A DNA stretch of 64,000 nt from Simmondsia chinensis (GCA_018398585.1 JAGTTD010000010.1:33768638-33832637), one strand, 5' to 3'; numbered from the stretch's first letter, positions 43,103 through 54,309 are shown. A program made the numbers and translations. Notes: a model not told the origin generated them from the letters alone.

Positions 43103-43947
43103 TATTTTTTTTTAATGGACGAGTTGAAGGAAAGCAATGGCGTTACTATGCTGGACACTGTCTTATAATTATGTAGGAGTATATTCTTTTTTTGATCCAA
43201 TGTAGGAATATGTTCAAACATGTCTAAATGAGCCTAAATAAAGCGAGCTAATCTTGAAACTCATCAAGCTAGGTACCCCGAGATTTGACTATTTATCACC
43301 TAGGTATCCTAATGTTTCAATATATATAATAGGGAACCTCAAGGTTTAAAATTTTTTGGGTTCTTTACATCAAAGGTCCCTGTACTTTTCTTATTGTCTC
43401 AATTTAGTACTTGTACTTTTAATTGTGTCAATTTAGCCATTTGGTCAAATTCAAGTAAAGTTATTGACGTAATTTTTAGCGATACAATTATGTTAAATAC
43501 AAATAATCCACTATAAATCCATTCGTGGACTCCATTTAATTTAACTCGTGGCTAAATCATTTAAATTTTCAGTAAAAACTTAGGAATAATTTTACTTTAA
43601 GGACTAAATTCACACAATATCTATTAGAGTATAGTACTTCTAGAGTTTAGTACATTGACTCCCTTACCCTCCCCCCATATGTAAGGAGGTAAGGGCACTC
43701 TAGTACTTTGTCATGTCTTGTAGCTCTATATATAGAGCATGTTCCCTTCACTTTATTCATCATCAATTGCATTGCTTCACATGGTATCAAGAGCCTCTCA
43801 AAGAGACTCTCCTCTTCTCTCTTCTCTTTAATTTTCTTTTCCGGTCTAAAGTACTAGTTCTCAATTGGTTATTATTTTTTTTATTATTTTTTTTCGCATC
43901 GCTGTTCAACTTTCTTTTTTTTTCTCTGTTTCTTCAACCTACTATCT

Positions 43948-44886
43948 ATGGCAGCCCCTCCCCCCCACACGGTCCCAACACCGGCCGCCCCTGTTCCGGC
44001 CGAACCCGGCTCTCCCTATGCCGGTGCTTCGGTCGAACGTTGGGTGTCCGGTTCCTCCATGGTCATGACCGATCTTCCCCATATCGGATCTATGACCTCG
44101 GATCTACCCCTCAATGATCTAACTAATGCCGGTGTTGCCATCTCCGGTACTTCGTTAGTTACCACGAGGCCGCAAGTTTCTCAATTTTTTGGCTCGGGCA
44201 TCCCAACCTCCCTCCCCCTATTCCCCCGACAACCAACCGCCGGTGCCGCCCTTCGAAATGGCGACCACCGCTGGTCGAGTCTCTCTCAACTTCCACCCTT
44301 CCCCGCTGCAATTCCCGGCCACCTGCTCGCCGGTGGGACCTACCCGGCTGTACTGAACAGCCACCATGGGTGGGGACCAGCTGTCGCTGCATCTGAGCCG
44401 CCAGCACCCCTTGGTGTTCCCCTTCCCACAACCCCTCTTTTAAACCCTAACCTAACTCATACTACAAATCAACCTTTATTACTTTCCCTTTCTAATATCT
44501 CCAGTATAATAACGATAAAACTTGAAAATGCTACTGATTATACCGCCTAGAGAGAACAATTTTACATGCTTTTAGTATCCCATCAACTCATGGGTTACAT
44601 TGATGGTTCTTTTCCTTGTCCCACAACTCATATATTAAACAGTGCTGGCTCCTCCACCCCCAACCCGGACTATTTAGATTGGGTCCGTACTGACCAAAGT
44701 CTCAGATCCTGTATTTCTGCAACCCTCTCTCGCTCTCTCTTAAACGATACTGTTTGACAACCCACATCAAAAGCCATGTGGGATGCCCTTGTCAAATGAT
44801 TCCGAGACCACTCGCTGGCCAAGGAATATGATCTGAGGCCCCAACTAATCAACTTAAAGAAAGATAGCAAAACAATGCAACAATAA
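43948..44886 (+). pseudogene. gag of copia element 2 with four in-frame stops
   Basis: The frame opened at 43948 is the same as that of the long pol ORF. It is broken by stops at 44548 (TAG), 44755 (TGA), 44797 (TGA) and 44884 (TAA). The neighbouring text (ITIKLENATDYTA, then QLMGYIDGSFPCP, then MWDALVK) is normal copia gag. At least some stops fit C-to-T decay of Trp or Arg codons, as expected of methylated transposon DNA. No frameshift occurs. Confidence 0.88.
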
Positions 44887-45057
44887 CTTTCGGAACTAAA
44901 ATCCGTCGTTGATGATCTAGCTGCTATAGACTCCCCAATTTCCAATCGAGAACTAGTATATTACGCCCTTTATGGGCTTCCTATTGAATATGCTGCTTTT
45001 GCTACTTTAACTCGCCAAACCACTCCAACCGCTGCTTTTGAAAAATTAAAAACTGAC

Positions 45058-48000
45058 TTGCTTAATGAAGTAAGTGCCCAAAGCCGATACCAGGGCCGCA
45101 CCACCACTGACCCACAGCATGCTTTAGTTGCTTCAAATACAGGTACCCAAGGGTCAAACTCTGGTCGTGGGGGTCGTGGTCGAGGTGAAGGCCGTAACAA
45201 CGATCGCCGTGGCAATCGAGGGGGCCGCTCTGGGGGCCAAAATCAACAGCATAACACAAGACCCAACAACCCCAAGCCGCCACAGGCACGCCCGCCCACA
45301 CCTGGAATTCTCGGCCCTGCACCGATATTCTGCCAAATCTGTCATAAGCCTGGTCACAATGCCGCATCATGTTACCATCGCTTTGATCATGCATCCTTTC
45401 CAGATCCTTCGCATTCCCTTGCTGCTATGTCCATCACTGAATCTCAAGACTACAATTGGTATCCTGACTCTGGCGCAACCAATCACATGACACCCAACTC
45501 TGGTATGCTTCACACTACTCTTCCTTACAGTGGTCAAAAACGAGTTTTAGTTGGGAAGGGTGCATTACTACCTGTTAGTCATATTGGTTCCACTACCTTA
45601 CAAACTAAAATGCGTCCTCTTCAACTTAACAATGTTATGTTGGTTCCCAAACTCACCCATAATTTATTATCCATAAAACAACTATGTCAAGATAACTCAT
45701 GCACTGTTGAATTTGACTCTGAATTTTTCTCTGTCAAGGACAAGGCTACGGGGATCCCTCTGCTTCGAGTTCGCAGTAATGGGCCACTTTACAATCTTTC
45801 ACCCCACTACACCGGTCTCATGGCACAAACTCTTTCTGGAAACCTATGGCACCAACGGTTAGGGCATCTCGGGCAACCTATGTTAAATGTTCTTTGTTCT
45901 CGAAAACTGATTCCTCGTTCTCGTTTTACTGATTTTTGTCAACATTGTAACTTAGGAAAGTCTCATCGACCTCCCTTTCAACGTGCTTTACATTTAGCTT
46001 CTTCGCCTTTGCATTTAATTCATTCGGATGTATGGCAATCTCCTGTAGCGTCAAACTCCTGTTACAAATACTATGTTAACTTTATTGATGATTTTACTCG
46101 CTTTACATGGTTATACCCTATGCAACATAAATCCGAAGTATTTGATATCTTTGTCACATTTAAAGCACTAGTTGAAAACCAATTTTCCACGAAAATCAAA
46201 ATTTTTCAAAGTGATGGTGGCCGTGAATTTGATCACCGTCGTATGAACAACCTATGCCGACAACATGGCATACACTTTCGTCTTTCTTGTCCTGATACCC
46301 CACAACAAAATGGGGTGGCGGAACGAAAGCACCAACACGTAATAGGCATGGCTCGGACTTTACTTATTCAAGCCCGGTTACCTTACTCACATTGGGATGA
46401 CGCTGCCTGTACAGCATGCTTTATTATTAACCGCCTTCCTACCCCTGTGCTTAATAACTTATCCCCGCTTGAAAAACTGTTTAAACAACAACCAAACTGC
46501 TCCGGTTTTCGCATATTCCATTGTGCATGCTTTCCAAATCTCACACCTCGTGCACCACACAAACTTGCACCTCGCTCTATACCATGCATTTTTATAGGCT
46601 ATGCTGCTCGCCATAAAGGCTATAGGTGCTTAGATCCTCAAACGGGTAAAGTCTACATAAACAGGCACGTCACGTTCAATGAAACTAGCTTCCCCTACCC
46701 AGAACTAGTCAACCCTACACATATCACTCCACCGGGCTCAACCGCGAGTATAGTCGACCTTCCTCTCATAATCGCTATCACTCCCGGAGCTCCGCCACTA
46801 CTGGCACCTGCTCCCCTCGAGCCCACCTCGGCCCTTGCCCCACCTGCGGTGGCCCCCACCCCCATTCCCTCCCCTAGGAGTCCACCCAACCCCACCATCA
46901 CACCCACGGTCTCCCACGAAGACCTTGCCCGACCCCCCTCTGACCAGCCCACCTCTCCCCCACCACCGACAGCTTCGGCTGCTGCTCCTCCCTCCCCCCA
47001 CGACCGGGTCGAGTCTCCCACCGACCCTGGCCCCGTGAATCTCCCAACCAACGTGCACCCCATGCGAACTCGTCTCAAGGATGGTATTCGAAAGACAAAA
47101 TATCCCTTGTCTCTCTCTTCCATAATAGTCATACAGGAACCCACTTGTTACTCTCAGGCAGTCAAAAATCCACAATGGCAAGCAGCCATGGCAGATGAAT
47201 TTAACGCTTTACTTCATAATCACACATGGGACCTCGTCCCCCTGCACCCAACTAACAACATTGTCGGTAGCACTTGGAAATATCGAGTTAAGTATAAAGC
47301 CGATGGCTCTGTTGATCGATTCAAGGCTCGCCTTGTGGCTCAAGGCTTTCACCAACATGAAGGCATTGACTTCAAGGAAACCTTTAGTCCAGTTGTCAAA
47401 CCTCCTACCATCCGCTTCATCCTTACACTTGCTATCACTCACAAGTGGTCCATCAAGCAACTTGATGTTAAAAATGCCTTTTTACATGGCCACCTCAAGG
47501 AAGAAGTATACGTGAAGCAACTGCAAGGCTTTATTCATCCCAAATTTCCCAACCATGTATGTCGCCTACGCAAAGTCCTCTATGGCCTCAAACAAGCTCC
47601 CCGAGCTTGGTTCCAACGCTTCAGTACCTTTCTCTACACCTTAGGATTCACTTGTTGTCGTGCTGATCCCTCTCTTTTTTTACTTCGCACACCCAACAAC
47701 ATCACTTGCTTACTACTATATGTTGATGACATCATCCTAACCGGCTCCAAGACCCAGTCCCTCGACACCCTTGTTGACACCCTCTCCTCTCAATTTGCTA
47801 TGAAAGACCTTGGTCTCCTACACTACTTCCTCGGTATTGAGGCGCGCCGAACTCCGTCTTCCCTCTTTCTATCTCAACATCGTTACACCATTGATCTTCT
47901 CACCAAACTCAATATGCAAGATGCAAAACCCATCAAAACCCCCTTAACCCCTCGCACCCATCTTTCCCTAACCGATGGTGATCTCCTCTCTGACCCCACA

Positions 48001-48672
48001 GAATACAGAAGTGCCATCGGCGCTCTCCAATACCTCACCATGACCCGTCCTGATATTTGTTATGCTGTTAATCTTGTTTCTCAGTTTATGCATGCTCCCA
48101 GAACTAGTCACTGGCAGGTTGCTAAGCGGATCCTTCGGTACCTCAAAAGCACCCATGATCATGGGCTCACCATCCTTCCGGGTACCTGCACCTCTGTTGC
48201 TGTCTATACTGATGCTGATTGGGGTGGCTGTCCTGACACGCGTCGTTCTACCACGGGTTACGCCTTGTTCCTTGGCCCCAACCTGATCTCCTGGCGTGCT
48301 AAGAAACAAGCCACGGTCTCCAAATATTCCACAGAATCCGAATATCGGGCCGTCTCACAGGCAGCTGCTGAAGCAGATTGGGTTCGCTACCTCATGCGTG
48401 ACTTAGGCCTCCGGCACACCGGCCCCGTCATCATCTACTGCGATAATGTCTCTGTATCATACCTGGCTGCCAATCCTATCTCAAATGATCGATCCAAACA
48501 TGTTGATGTTGATTTTCACTATGTCCGAGAAAAGGTCCTCAAGGGTGATCTCCAAGTTTGTTACACCCCCACCTCTCGTCAAGTTGCGGACATCTTCACC
48601 AAAGGTCTCGGTCCTACCCTGTTCCACTACCACAAATCCAATCTTCACGTGGCTGCTCCCCCCTCAGATTAA
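45058..48672 (+). CDS. gag C-terminus and Pol polyprotein of copia element 2
   Basis: 1204 open codons. Order: zinc knuckle CQICHKPGHNAASC (residues 92-105), protease DSGA (137-140), integrase zinc domain with H265/H270 and C294/C297, integrase acidic residues in HSDVW and SDGGREFD with QQNGVAERKHQ, reverse transcriptase with QLDVKNAFLHG and YVDDI (about 888), and RNase H with YTDADWGG, STESEYRAV and SKHVDVDFHYVREKV. All catalytic motifs look complete. The true polyprotein starts upstream at 43948, so the Met at 45058 is only the first after the last gag stop. The element could supply pol only with gag from elsewhere. Confidence 0.95.
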   Translation: MLNEVSAQSRYQGRTTTDPQHALVASNTGTQGSNSGRGGRGRGEGRNNDRRGNRGGRSGGQNQQHNTRPNNPKPPQARPPTPGILGPAPIFCQICHKPGHNAASCYHRFDHASFPDPSHSLAAMSITESQDYNWYPDSGATNHMTPNSGMLHTTLPYSGQKRVLVGKGALLPVSHIGSTTLQTKMRPLQLNNVMLVPKLTHNLLSIKQLCQDNSCTVEFDSEFFSVKDKATGIPLLRVRSNGPLYNLSPHYTGLMAQTLSGNLWHQRLGHLGQPMLNVLCSRKLIPRSRFTDFCQHCNLGKSHRPPFQRALHLASSPLHLIHSDVWQSPVASNSCYKYYVNFIDDFTRFTWLYPMQHKSEVFDIFVTFKALVENQFSTKIKIFQSDGGREFDHRRMNNLCRQHGIHFRLSCPDTPQQNGVAERKHQHVIGMARTLLIQARLPYSHWDDAACTACFIINRLPTPVLNNLSPLEKLFKQQPNCSGFRIFHCACFPNLTPRAPHKLAPRSIPCIFIGYAARHKGYRCLDPQTGKVYINRHVTFNETSFPYPELVNPTHITPPGSTASIVDLPLIIAITPGAPPLLAPAPLEPTSALAPPAVAPTPIPSPRSPPNPTITPTVSHEDLARPPSDQPTSPPPPTASAAAPPSPHDRVESPTDPGPVNLPTNVHPMRTRLKDGIRKTKYPLSLSSIIVIQEPTCYSQAVKNPQWQAAMADEFNALLHNHTWDLVPLHPTNNIVGSTWKYRVKYKADGSVDRFKARLVAQGFHQHEGIDFKETFSPVVKPPTIRFILTLAITHKWSIKQLDVKNAFLHGHLKEEVYVKQLQGFIHPKFPNHVCRLRKVLYGLKQAPRAWFQRFSTFLYTLGFTCCRADPSLFLLRTPNNITCLLLYVDDIILTGSKTQSLDTLVDTLSSQFAMKDLGLLHYFLGIEARRTPSSLFLSQHRYTIDLLTKLNMQDAKPIKTPLTPRTHLSLTDGDLLSDPTEYRSAIGALQYLTMTRPDICYAVNLVSQFMHAPRTSHWQVAKRILRYLKSTHDHGLTILPGTCTSVAVYTDADWGGCPDTRRSTTGYALFLGPNLISWRAKKQATVSKYSTESEYRAVSQAAAEADWVRYLMRDLGLRHTGPVIIYCDNVSVSYLAANPISNDRSKHVDVDFHYVREKVLKGDLQVCYTPTSRQVADIFTKGLGPTLFHYHKSNLHVAAPPSD

Positions 48673-49703
48673 GGGGGCCTATTAGAGTATAGTACTTCTA
48701 GGGTTTAGTACATTGACTCCCTTACCCTCCCCCCATATGTAAGGAGGTAAGGGCACTCTAATACTTTGTCATGTCTTGTAGCTCTATATATAGAGATGTT
48801 CCCTTCACTTTATTCATCATCAATTGCATTGCTTCACAATATCAACTGTAGAGGGACTAAATTGATACAATAAAAGTACAAGGACTAAATTGAAACAAAG
48901 AGCAAAGTACAAGGATTTTTGGTGTAAATAACCCAAAATTTTATCACTTAGTTATCATGATGTTTTAAAATTTTATTCATTTAATTACTTGTTTCCTGAA
49001 ATTCGATAAATTTTCTTTGGAAAATGTTGAAGTGGAACATGAAGCCGATAATATATAAGTATCATCATTGCAATTTGATTTTGCCAAAAATTTAAAATTC
49101 TATCAATCAGGTATCCTTTGTCGAAATTTGATAGATTTTCTTTTGAAAATGCTAAAATTGAACATGATTCCAACAATATATTGGCCTCTTCATCAAAATT
49201 TGATGATTTTTTGCCAAAAATACTAACATTATACACGATTCCGACAATATTTAGATAGTTTACATCAACATTCAGTGAATTTTTTATCATAATTTGTCGA
49301 ATGTTTGCTGAAAACATTGATGTGACATATTATTATCATAATTATACATAATATCAACATTTTACGTATAAAATAGGTCAAATTCTTATAAAAATTCATC
49401 AAATTTCAACATAAGGTACCTAATATGATAAAATATTCAAACCTCAGGATATCTTATTGTATATATTAAAATGTTAGGGTACCTATATGATAAATGGTCA
49501 AACCTCAGAGTACCTAAGTTATAATTTTCCAAATTTAAATGAATGTTTGTTTATACGTTCGCCCAACATGACTTGACCCACCCAACCTAGAACCATTGTC
49601 TTACCGTTTTATGGGTCTGGGATGGGTATGGGTCAAATATTGGATGGGTCGCAATGGTTCTAGACCCAACCCACCCAAACCAACCCAAGATTGCATAACA
49701 TAA

Positions 49704-50125
49704 TGATAGGGTCCGAGATCGGATCCTATCCAAGCTATCAAATCAATACCCGAACCAATACCAACAATCACAATCAACATACGAATCTCAATATTAAATT
49801 GCTACGGGATAGCTAGATTGCTATCCCATTGTGTGTGTATATATATATAGAGTAAAGTAGATACAAGTATTTGGGTCTAGAGAAATGGGGGGAGAGATAG
49901 AGGGAGTGTCAACACACTCATAATCATACTTAGCATACTAAACTATGGGGGGGGGGGGGGGGGGGGGGGGGGGGTGTTTGGTGTGTTAACCCTTATTTAT
50001 AGTTGAAGAGGGGCTAGATTAGGGCTGAGGTGGCAGGAGAGCACCCCAAGTAGGCGGGTCCTTACCCAGTTTGGCGGGTCGGGTGGGGTCGGCTTGGCGG
50101 GTGAGTCAAGGGCCCAACCATAACA
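49704..50125 (-). repeat. Left (3') LTR of the gypsy-derived element, with a 28-G run
   Basis: TGATAGGGTCCGAGATCGG at the left and ...CCATAACA at the right. It includes an uninterrupted run of 28 G at 49947-49974 on the plus strand and further GGCGGGT clusters. Confidence 0.9.
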
Positions 50126-50375
50126 ATACCCCCCGCAGGACTTGACCCTTGTCCTCAAGGGTCTGAAGCAGAGAGCTAGACTTGTAGATCAGGAGGGAGC
50201 CCAAGCCACTGAACTGGAACCTTGTTGGCGGTAGTGCAAAACTGGCAAGTCCCTCTGCTGTCCAAATACATCTAAGTTGAGATGTGAGAGGGGTTGCCAG
50301 CCAAGTCTCAAGCAACGGAGCTGCAAGACAGTTTGAGCTATCAATAACAGTGTGTCGTTGATAGGAAGGACCATG

Positions 50376-50942
50376 CTAGCGAGAGTACTGATCAAGGTCT
50401 TGGTGCCAAGCAAGCTGTAGAGGAGATGGCGTCGAAGTTATGGCGTGCCTGAGCAACTCAAAGGTGAGCTCAACATCTTCATTCTGCCTGAAGCCTTCCT
50501 TACTCATCAACTCAGTTAAAAGCCGAGCAAAGACTCCGTAATGGAACGTAAAGCACCTACAATGCTCTGAAGGCCCAAAGAACTCACGGAGATGCCTTAC
50601 TGAGGTAGAATGAGACAAGGTGGGGACAATCTTCAACTTAAGGTTGGCGGCTACACTTTCGCCAACTGCGAGGTAATCATGGGAGGCATGCAGAAGAATA
50701 TGAGGATCAGGGGGTGGGTTTGGCTCAGGTTTCACTGATCCATCTCCTAAGTCATCATCTGCAGCCTTAACCCAAAACATCTGCACCCAATGAAGCATTG
50801 AATGACCTGGCGTGAACAGATCATGGTAGTGGAAGAAGAGATCTTGTACATGCAGTTCATCAAAGTATGCGGAAGATAATGCCAGCATAGGGAGAGTAGA
50901 TGGAGAATGGATAATTGGCGGCACCAATAATGCCAACGCCAA
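50376..50942 (-). pseudogene. Remnant of gypsy reverse transcriptase/RNase H connection
   Basis: The open frame holds VRHLREFFGPSEHCRCFTFH and LLTELMSKEGFRQNEDVE, clearly related to the Ty3/gypsy region after the polymerase core (usual form VRGFLGLTGYYRRF...). The catalytic YVDD block is missing. The first part of the frame (HVQDLFFHYHDLFTPG) is unassigned. It is a leftover after loss of most of pol. Confidence 0.6.
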
Positions 50943-51080
50943 CTGTCGAAATGGCGGTTCTGGCGTTAACTCGGTAAAGGAAGAATTGAAGCTGAATTGG
51001 CGGGCTCCTTGTCCATCTCTTGCTCAATACACTAGTGATTCTTATCTTGAAACTGACCCAAAGTAATGCCCTCTTGCAAG

Positions 51081-51989
51081 TCACTGATCAATGCAGGACA
51101 AATCAAAGGTGCACCTCCAAGTGATAGGCAACCGAGAAGACGAGGGCAGATCAAGCGGTAGTGGCGGCAATCTGTTTGGCACCATCCATGTTGGTGGAAT
51201 AACAAGCATCTTGGCGGGACTACTCTGTAGCGGTAGCTGAGGGACTATTTTGGTAGGATGGGGGGCTTGTAACTCCACTGAACTACTTGGCGGCACCACT
51301 ATTGGCGGACTAACATCCACCTTAGTGGCATGAGTCGGTAGCAGTAATAGTGGGGCTATTTTAGTGGGGTTCATTCCCGTCACTTGCTCGATATAGGCAC
51401 AATTCTTCTCATGTAACTTAGCTAGAGTGATAGCTTCCTCTAGCGTATGTGGCTTAAACACCTTAAGCCATTCCGCCAATTCATCACACAAGCCCTCTAT
51501 GAAGGCGCCAATTCTTTGCCCCTCGTTTATCCCATCATGGTTAAACAGGGACTCAAACGCGTTCAGGTATTCATCAAGGGCCCCGGTTTGTTTGAGCTTA
51601 GTAAGCTCGGAAAGAGGGTTGTGGGCACTTAGCGAGCCCATGTCACCACTCCCGTTAAACCTAGACTCTAGCTAGGTAGAGTGAGTGGAGGACCGAAGTT
51701 TACCTCGCCTATGATGACTGGGGGCAGAAGGCAGGGATTGGTGTTTAGCACCGAACTCCTTACAGCATTGCGGTGGTGGAATTGGCGGCACCGGTTTGGC
51801 GCGAAGCCGACTCGTGGCTGTCCTCATCTGTAGCGACAACTCCTTCATCATCCCTTTCATCTCAACCATGGCTCCCACCAACCCATCACGACGTCGGTCA
51901 AATTTTTCTCCCATGTTCCTCTCTGACACCCGATGTTCAGAGCTGCCTACCATTGATAACGATTGAAGCCGAGGAGTGTTTGCTCTCAA
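51081..51989 (-). pseudogene. Gag-like frames of the gypsy-derived element
   Basis: The frame 51641-51081 (186 codons) contains LSELTKLKQTGALDEYLNAF, IEGLCDELAEWLKVFKP and TLEEAITLAKLHE, the retrotransposon gag (capsid) core of Ty3/gypsy elements. Upstream, 51989-51672 (105 codons) carries an N-terminal part with EMKGMMKELSLQM; the two are separated by a stop. No CCHC zinc knuckle follows. Gag of this kind packages RNA into virus-like particles. Confidence 0.75.
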
Positions 51990-52145
51990 AAATCACTTAA
52001 GGTATTTCATCGAACACCTTATGTGCAAAGCTTGAATGGCACCTCAATGACTTCTTCTTCTCTTGTATGGGCCGCCGATGGTAATGGTGAACTGATCAAT
52101 GATCAGTGCTGATGGTGGCAGAGGATTAAACGCTCTGATACCAAT

Positions 52146-53048
52146 TGATAGGGTCCGAGATCGGATCCTATCGGAGCTATCAATTCAATACCCAAACCAA
52201 TACCAACAATCACAATCAACATACGAATCTCAATATCAAAGGGCGATGAGGTAGCTAGATTGCTAGCCCATTGTGTGTGTGTGTGTATATATATATAGAG
52301 TAAAGTAGATACAAGTATTTGAGGGAAAGGGGAGAGATATAGAAGAAGGGGGATGAACTAGAGAAAAAGGGGGAGAGATAGAGAGCCATTACCCAAAATA
52401 ACATAAAAATAAAAAATATTTTCTAAATTAGCTTTTTTTTTTTAATATTTTTCCAAATGGCATCCATGTTATTATTTGACTTTTTCATTTTTTTTAGCTT
52501 TATTTTTTTTTACTTTCTTATTTTATTTTTAATATATATATAATTTTTTAATTTATAATACTTTCTTAATCACAATAAATAAATTAAATTAAATTAAATT
52601 ATTTATTAAATATTTAGATTAAATTTGTGTATAAATAATTTTATTTAAAATTTAATAAATAATTAAGTTTAATTTATTTATTATAATACATAAAATATTA
52701 TAAATTTAAAAAAATATAAATGTAGTAAAAAATACAAAAATAAAAAATGATGACATGAATGCCATTTGAAAAAAATATTTTTAAAAAAAAAGCTAGTTTA
52801 AGAAATATTTTTTTTGTTTTTGTGCTATTTTGAGATAGAGGATGTGTCAACACACTTATAATCATACTTAGCATACTAAACTATGGGATGGGATGGGATG
52901 GGGGGGGGTTTATAGTTGAAGAGGGGCTAGATAAGGGCTGAGGTGGCAAGAGAGCACCCCAAGTAGGCGGGTCCTGACCCGGGTTGGCGGGTCGGGTCGG
53001 CTCGGCTCGGCTCGGCTCAGCGGATGGGTCAAGGGCCCAACCGTAACA
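52146..53048 (-). repeat. Right (5') LTR of the gypsy-derived element, with inserted MITE
   Basis: It matches the left LTR except for about 450 bp of AT-rich DNA at roughly 52389-52835. That insert has long inverted ends (CAAAATAACATAAAAATAAA... and its complement ...TTTTGTGCTATTTTG). The G run here is GGGATGGGATGGGATGGGG instead of 28 G. Confidence 0.85.
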
Positions 53049-53053
53049 CATAA

Positions 53054-53270
53054 TAACCGATCAGAATCCAGAAATTAGCAACATAGAAACCAAGAAAATA
53101 GTCACGAAAGTTACTAGCTACTACGATCAGAGAAAGAGATCTTCGCTGAGCTCACCGGTCCGTCGATGTGGGAAGAGGTGGAATCGTGAAGCGAACCGGA
53201 AATAGTGTAGAAATAGAAGAGTTTCCCCCCAAGAGAGCCGTGAATTTTTTATGGTTTAATTGAAAGGGTT
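53054..53270 (-). other. Possible 5' UTR exon of an unseen gene
   Basis: On the minus strand, a non-repetitive stretch ending CGACGGACCG is followed by a donor-like GTGAGCTCAG near 53155. The sequence looks like a plant 5' leader and first intron. No coding exon follows before the gypsy insertion. Assignment to the LEUNIG-like gene would be speculative. Confidence 0.25.
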
Positions 53271-54300
53271 CCTTTCTTATAACCACTTATATTTTAGGCC
53301 CCGTATTAGTAAATCACTTAATTTTTTTAAAGTTATACTTAAATTTTTTTAATATCATACTTAATGTTGATACCGTTAACTTTTTAATAAAATATAGGCG
53401 CCATAGGGTTTTGACTATTTATCATTGAGTACTTCAGTATTTTATTGTATACATTAGAATATCTTTAAGTTTAAATATTTTATCGCTTAAATACCTTGAG
53501 GTTTTATAATTTTATCAATTAAATATTTTTTTATCGAAATTCGATAATTTTTTGTCCAAAATGCTAAAATTGAACATGATTCCGATAATATATTAGTTTA
53601 TTTATTAGGATTTGTTCACTTTTTTATAGAAAAATGCTAACATGACACATAATTTTAGCAAAACTTAAGTAATTTACATCAATATTTGGTGAATATCTTA
53701 TGGCAATTCACTAATTTTTTTCACAAAATATTGACATGACTTAAATGTATTGTCGTAATTATGTATTAAATCAACATTTTTTGTACAAATTGGTTATACT
53801 CTTATAAGAGTTCATCAAATTCCAACATAGGGTACCTAGATGATAAAATATTCAAATCTCGGGGTACTCCAATGTATATATTAAATCAACTTTTTTAGGT
53901 GTTCAAAAAAAAAAATGAAAATGTATTGGTGATAAATGTTCAAACTTTAAGTTTAGATAATTTTCCTAGTTTAATTTTGTTCCATTCTATGTAGGGGAAG
54001 TAAGTTGAGTTGCATTTGTTAAAAACGAAAGTATCATATATTTTGTTATATCTAAGGCCTCCTTTGGTATGTAGGAAGTAGATGCGGGAAGTAAAAATTT
54101 ATGAAAAGTAAGAATTTTGGCTTTTGTTTGGTTGGCAGGAAGTAGGCAAAATACAAGAAGTAATTACCTAGCAGGGATAAGTTCTAATTTCTTTGTTTTA
54201 AATTGGCCTCTCGAAGGAAGTTCTATTCCCATCCTACCAAACCAAACATGTTTTAACTATTTCCTAAGAAGTTGATACAAGAATTGAATTCTCTAGAAAT
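53271..54300. other. AT-rich repeats without genes
   Basis: 53380-53960 belongs to the GGTACCTAAGTGATAAA family. 54055-54250 is a MITE-like segment starting 'ggcctcctttggtatgtaggaagtag'. No gene is seen. Confidence 0.45.
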
Positions 54301-54309
54301 ACAACTTCT

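Larger units (their letters stand above)
43622..48838 (+). mobile_element. Ty1/copia retrotransposon 2, short LTRs, near-intact
   Basis: LTRs at 43622-43781 (160 bp) and 48680-48838 (159 bp) differ by two substitutions and one indel, so insertion is recent. The target duplication ATATC lies at 43617-43621 and 48839-48843. The primer site TGGTATCAAGAGCC starts at 43782 and the polypurine tract AAGGGGGCC abuts the 3' LTR. Both LTRs start TA rather than the usual TG and end CA. LTR size and gag wording suggest the Ale/Retrofit group. Confidence 0.95.
43354..48937. mobile_element. MITE of the 'GGACTAAATTGACACAA' family, split by copia 2
   Basis: The left part 43354-43621 begins TTTTGGGTTCTTTACATC and the right part 48839-48937 ends GGTGTAAATAACCCAAAA, an inverted pair. 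The copia element sits exactly between. Confidence 0.75.
43245..49540. repeat. Outer AT-rich repeat split by nested insertions
   Basis: GGTACCTAAGTGATAAA-family sequence is present at 43245-43353 and resumes at about 48938-49540. The inner MITE and copia 2 lie between them. It is the oldest layer of a three-level nest. Confidence 0.55.
49704..53048 (-). mobile_element. Gypsy-derived LTR element with gag but almost no pol
   Basis: LTRs 49704-50125 (422 bp) and 52146-53048 (903 bp, enlarged by an insertion) are flanked by CATAA (49699-49703 and 53049-53053). The minus-strand primer site TGGTATCAGAGCG lies at 52143-52131 and a polypurine GCGGGGGGTAT abuts the left LTR. The 2-kb interior holds a gag-type frame and a short relic of the gypsy reverse transcriptase-RNase H junction. 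It is too short to encode integrase, so it was non-autonomous. Confidence 0.9.

Noticed and set aside
44159..44431. Minus-strand open frame opposite copia 2 gag
   Set aside because: Antisense to a recognisable gag sequence and low complexity.
46695..47181. Minus-strand open frames of 149 and 127 codons
   Set aside because: They are shadows of the proline-rich linker between integrase and reverse transcriptase of copia 2.
53120..53180. Another USE (CCCACATCG on the minus strand) that could drive an snRNA
   Set aside because: No TATA box lies at either the 24- or 33-nt spacing and no known RNA follows.
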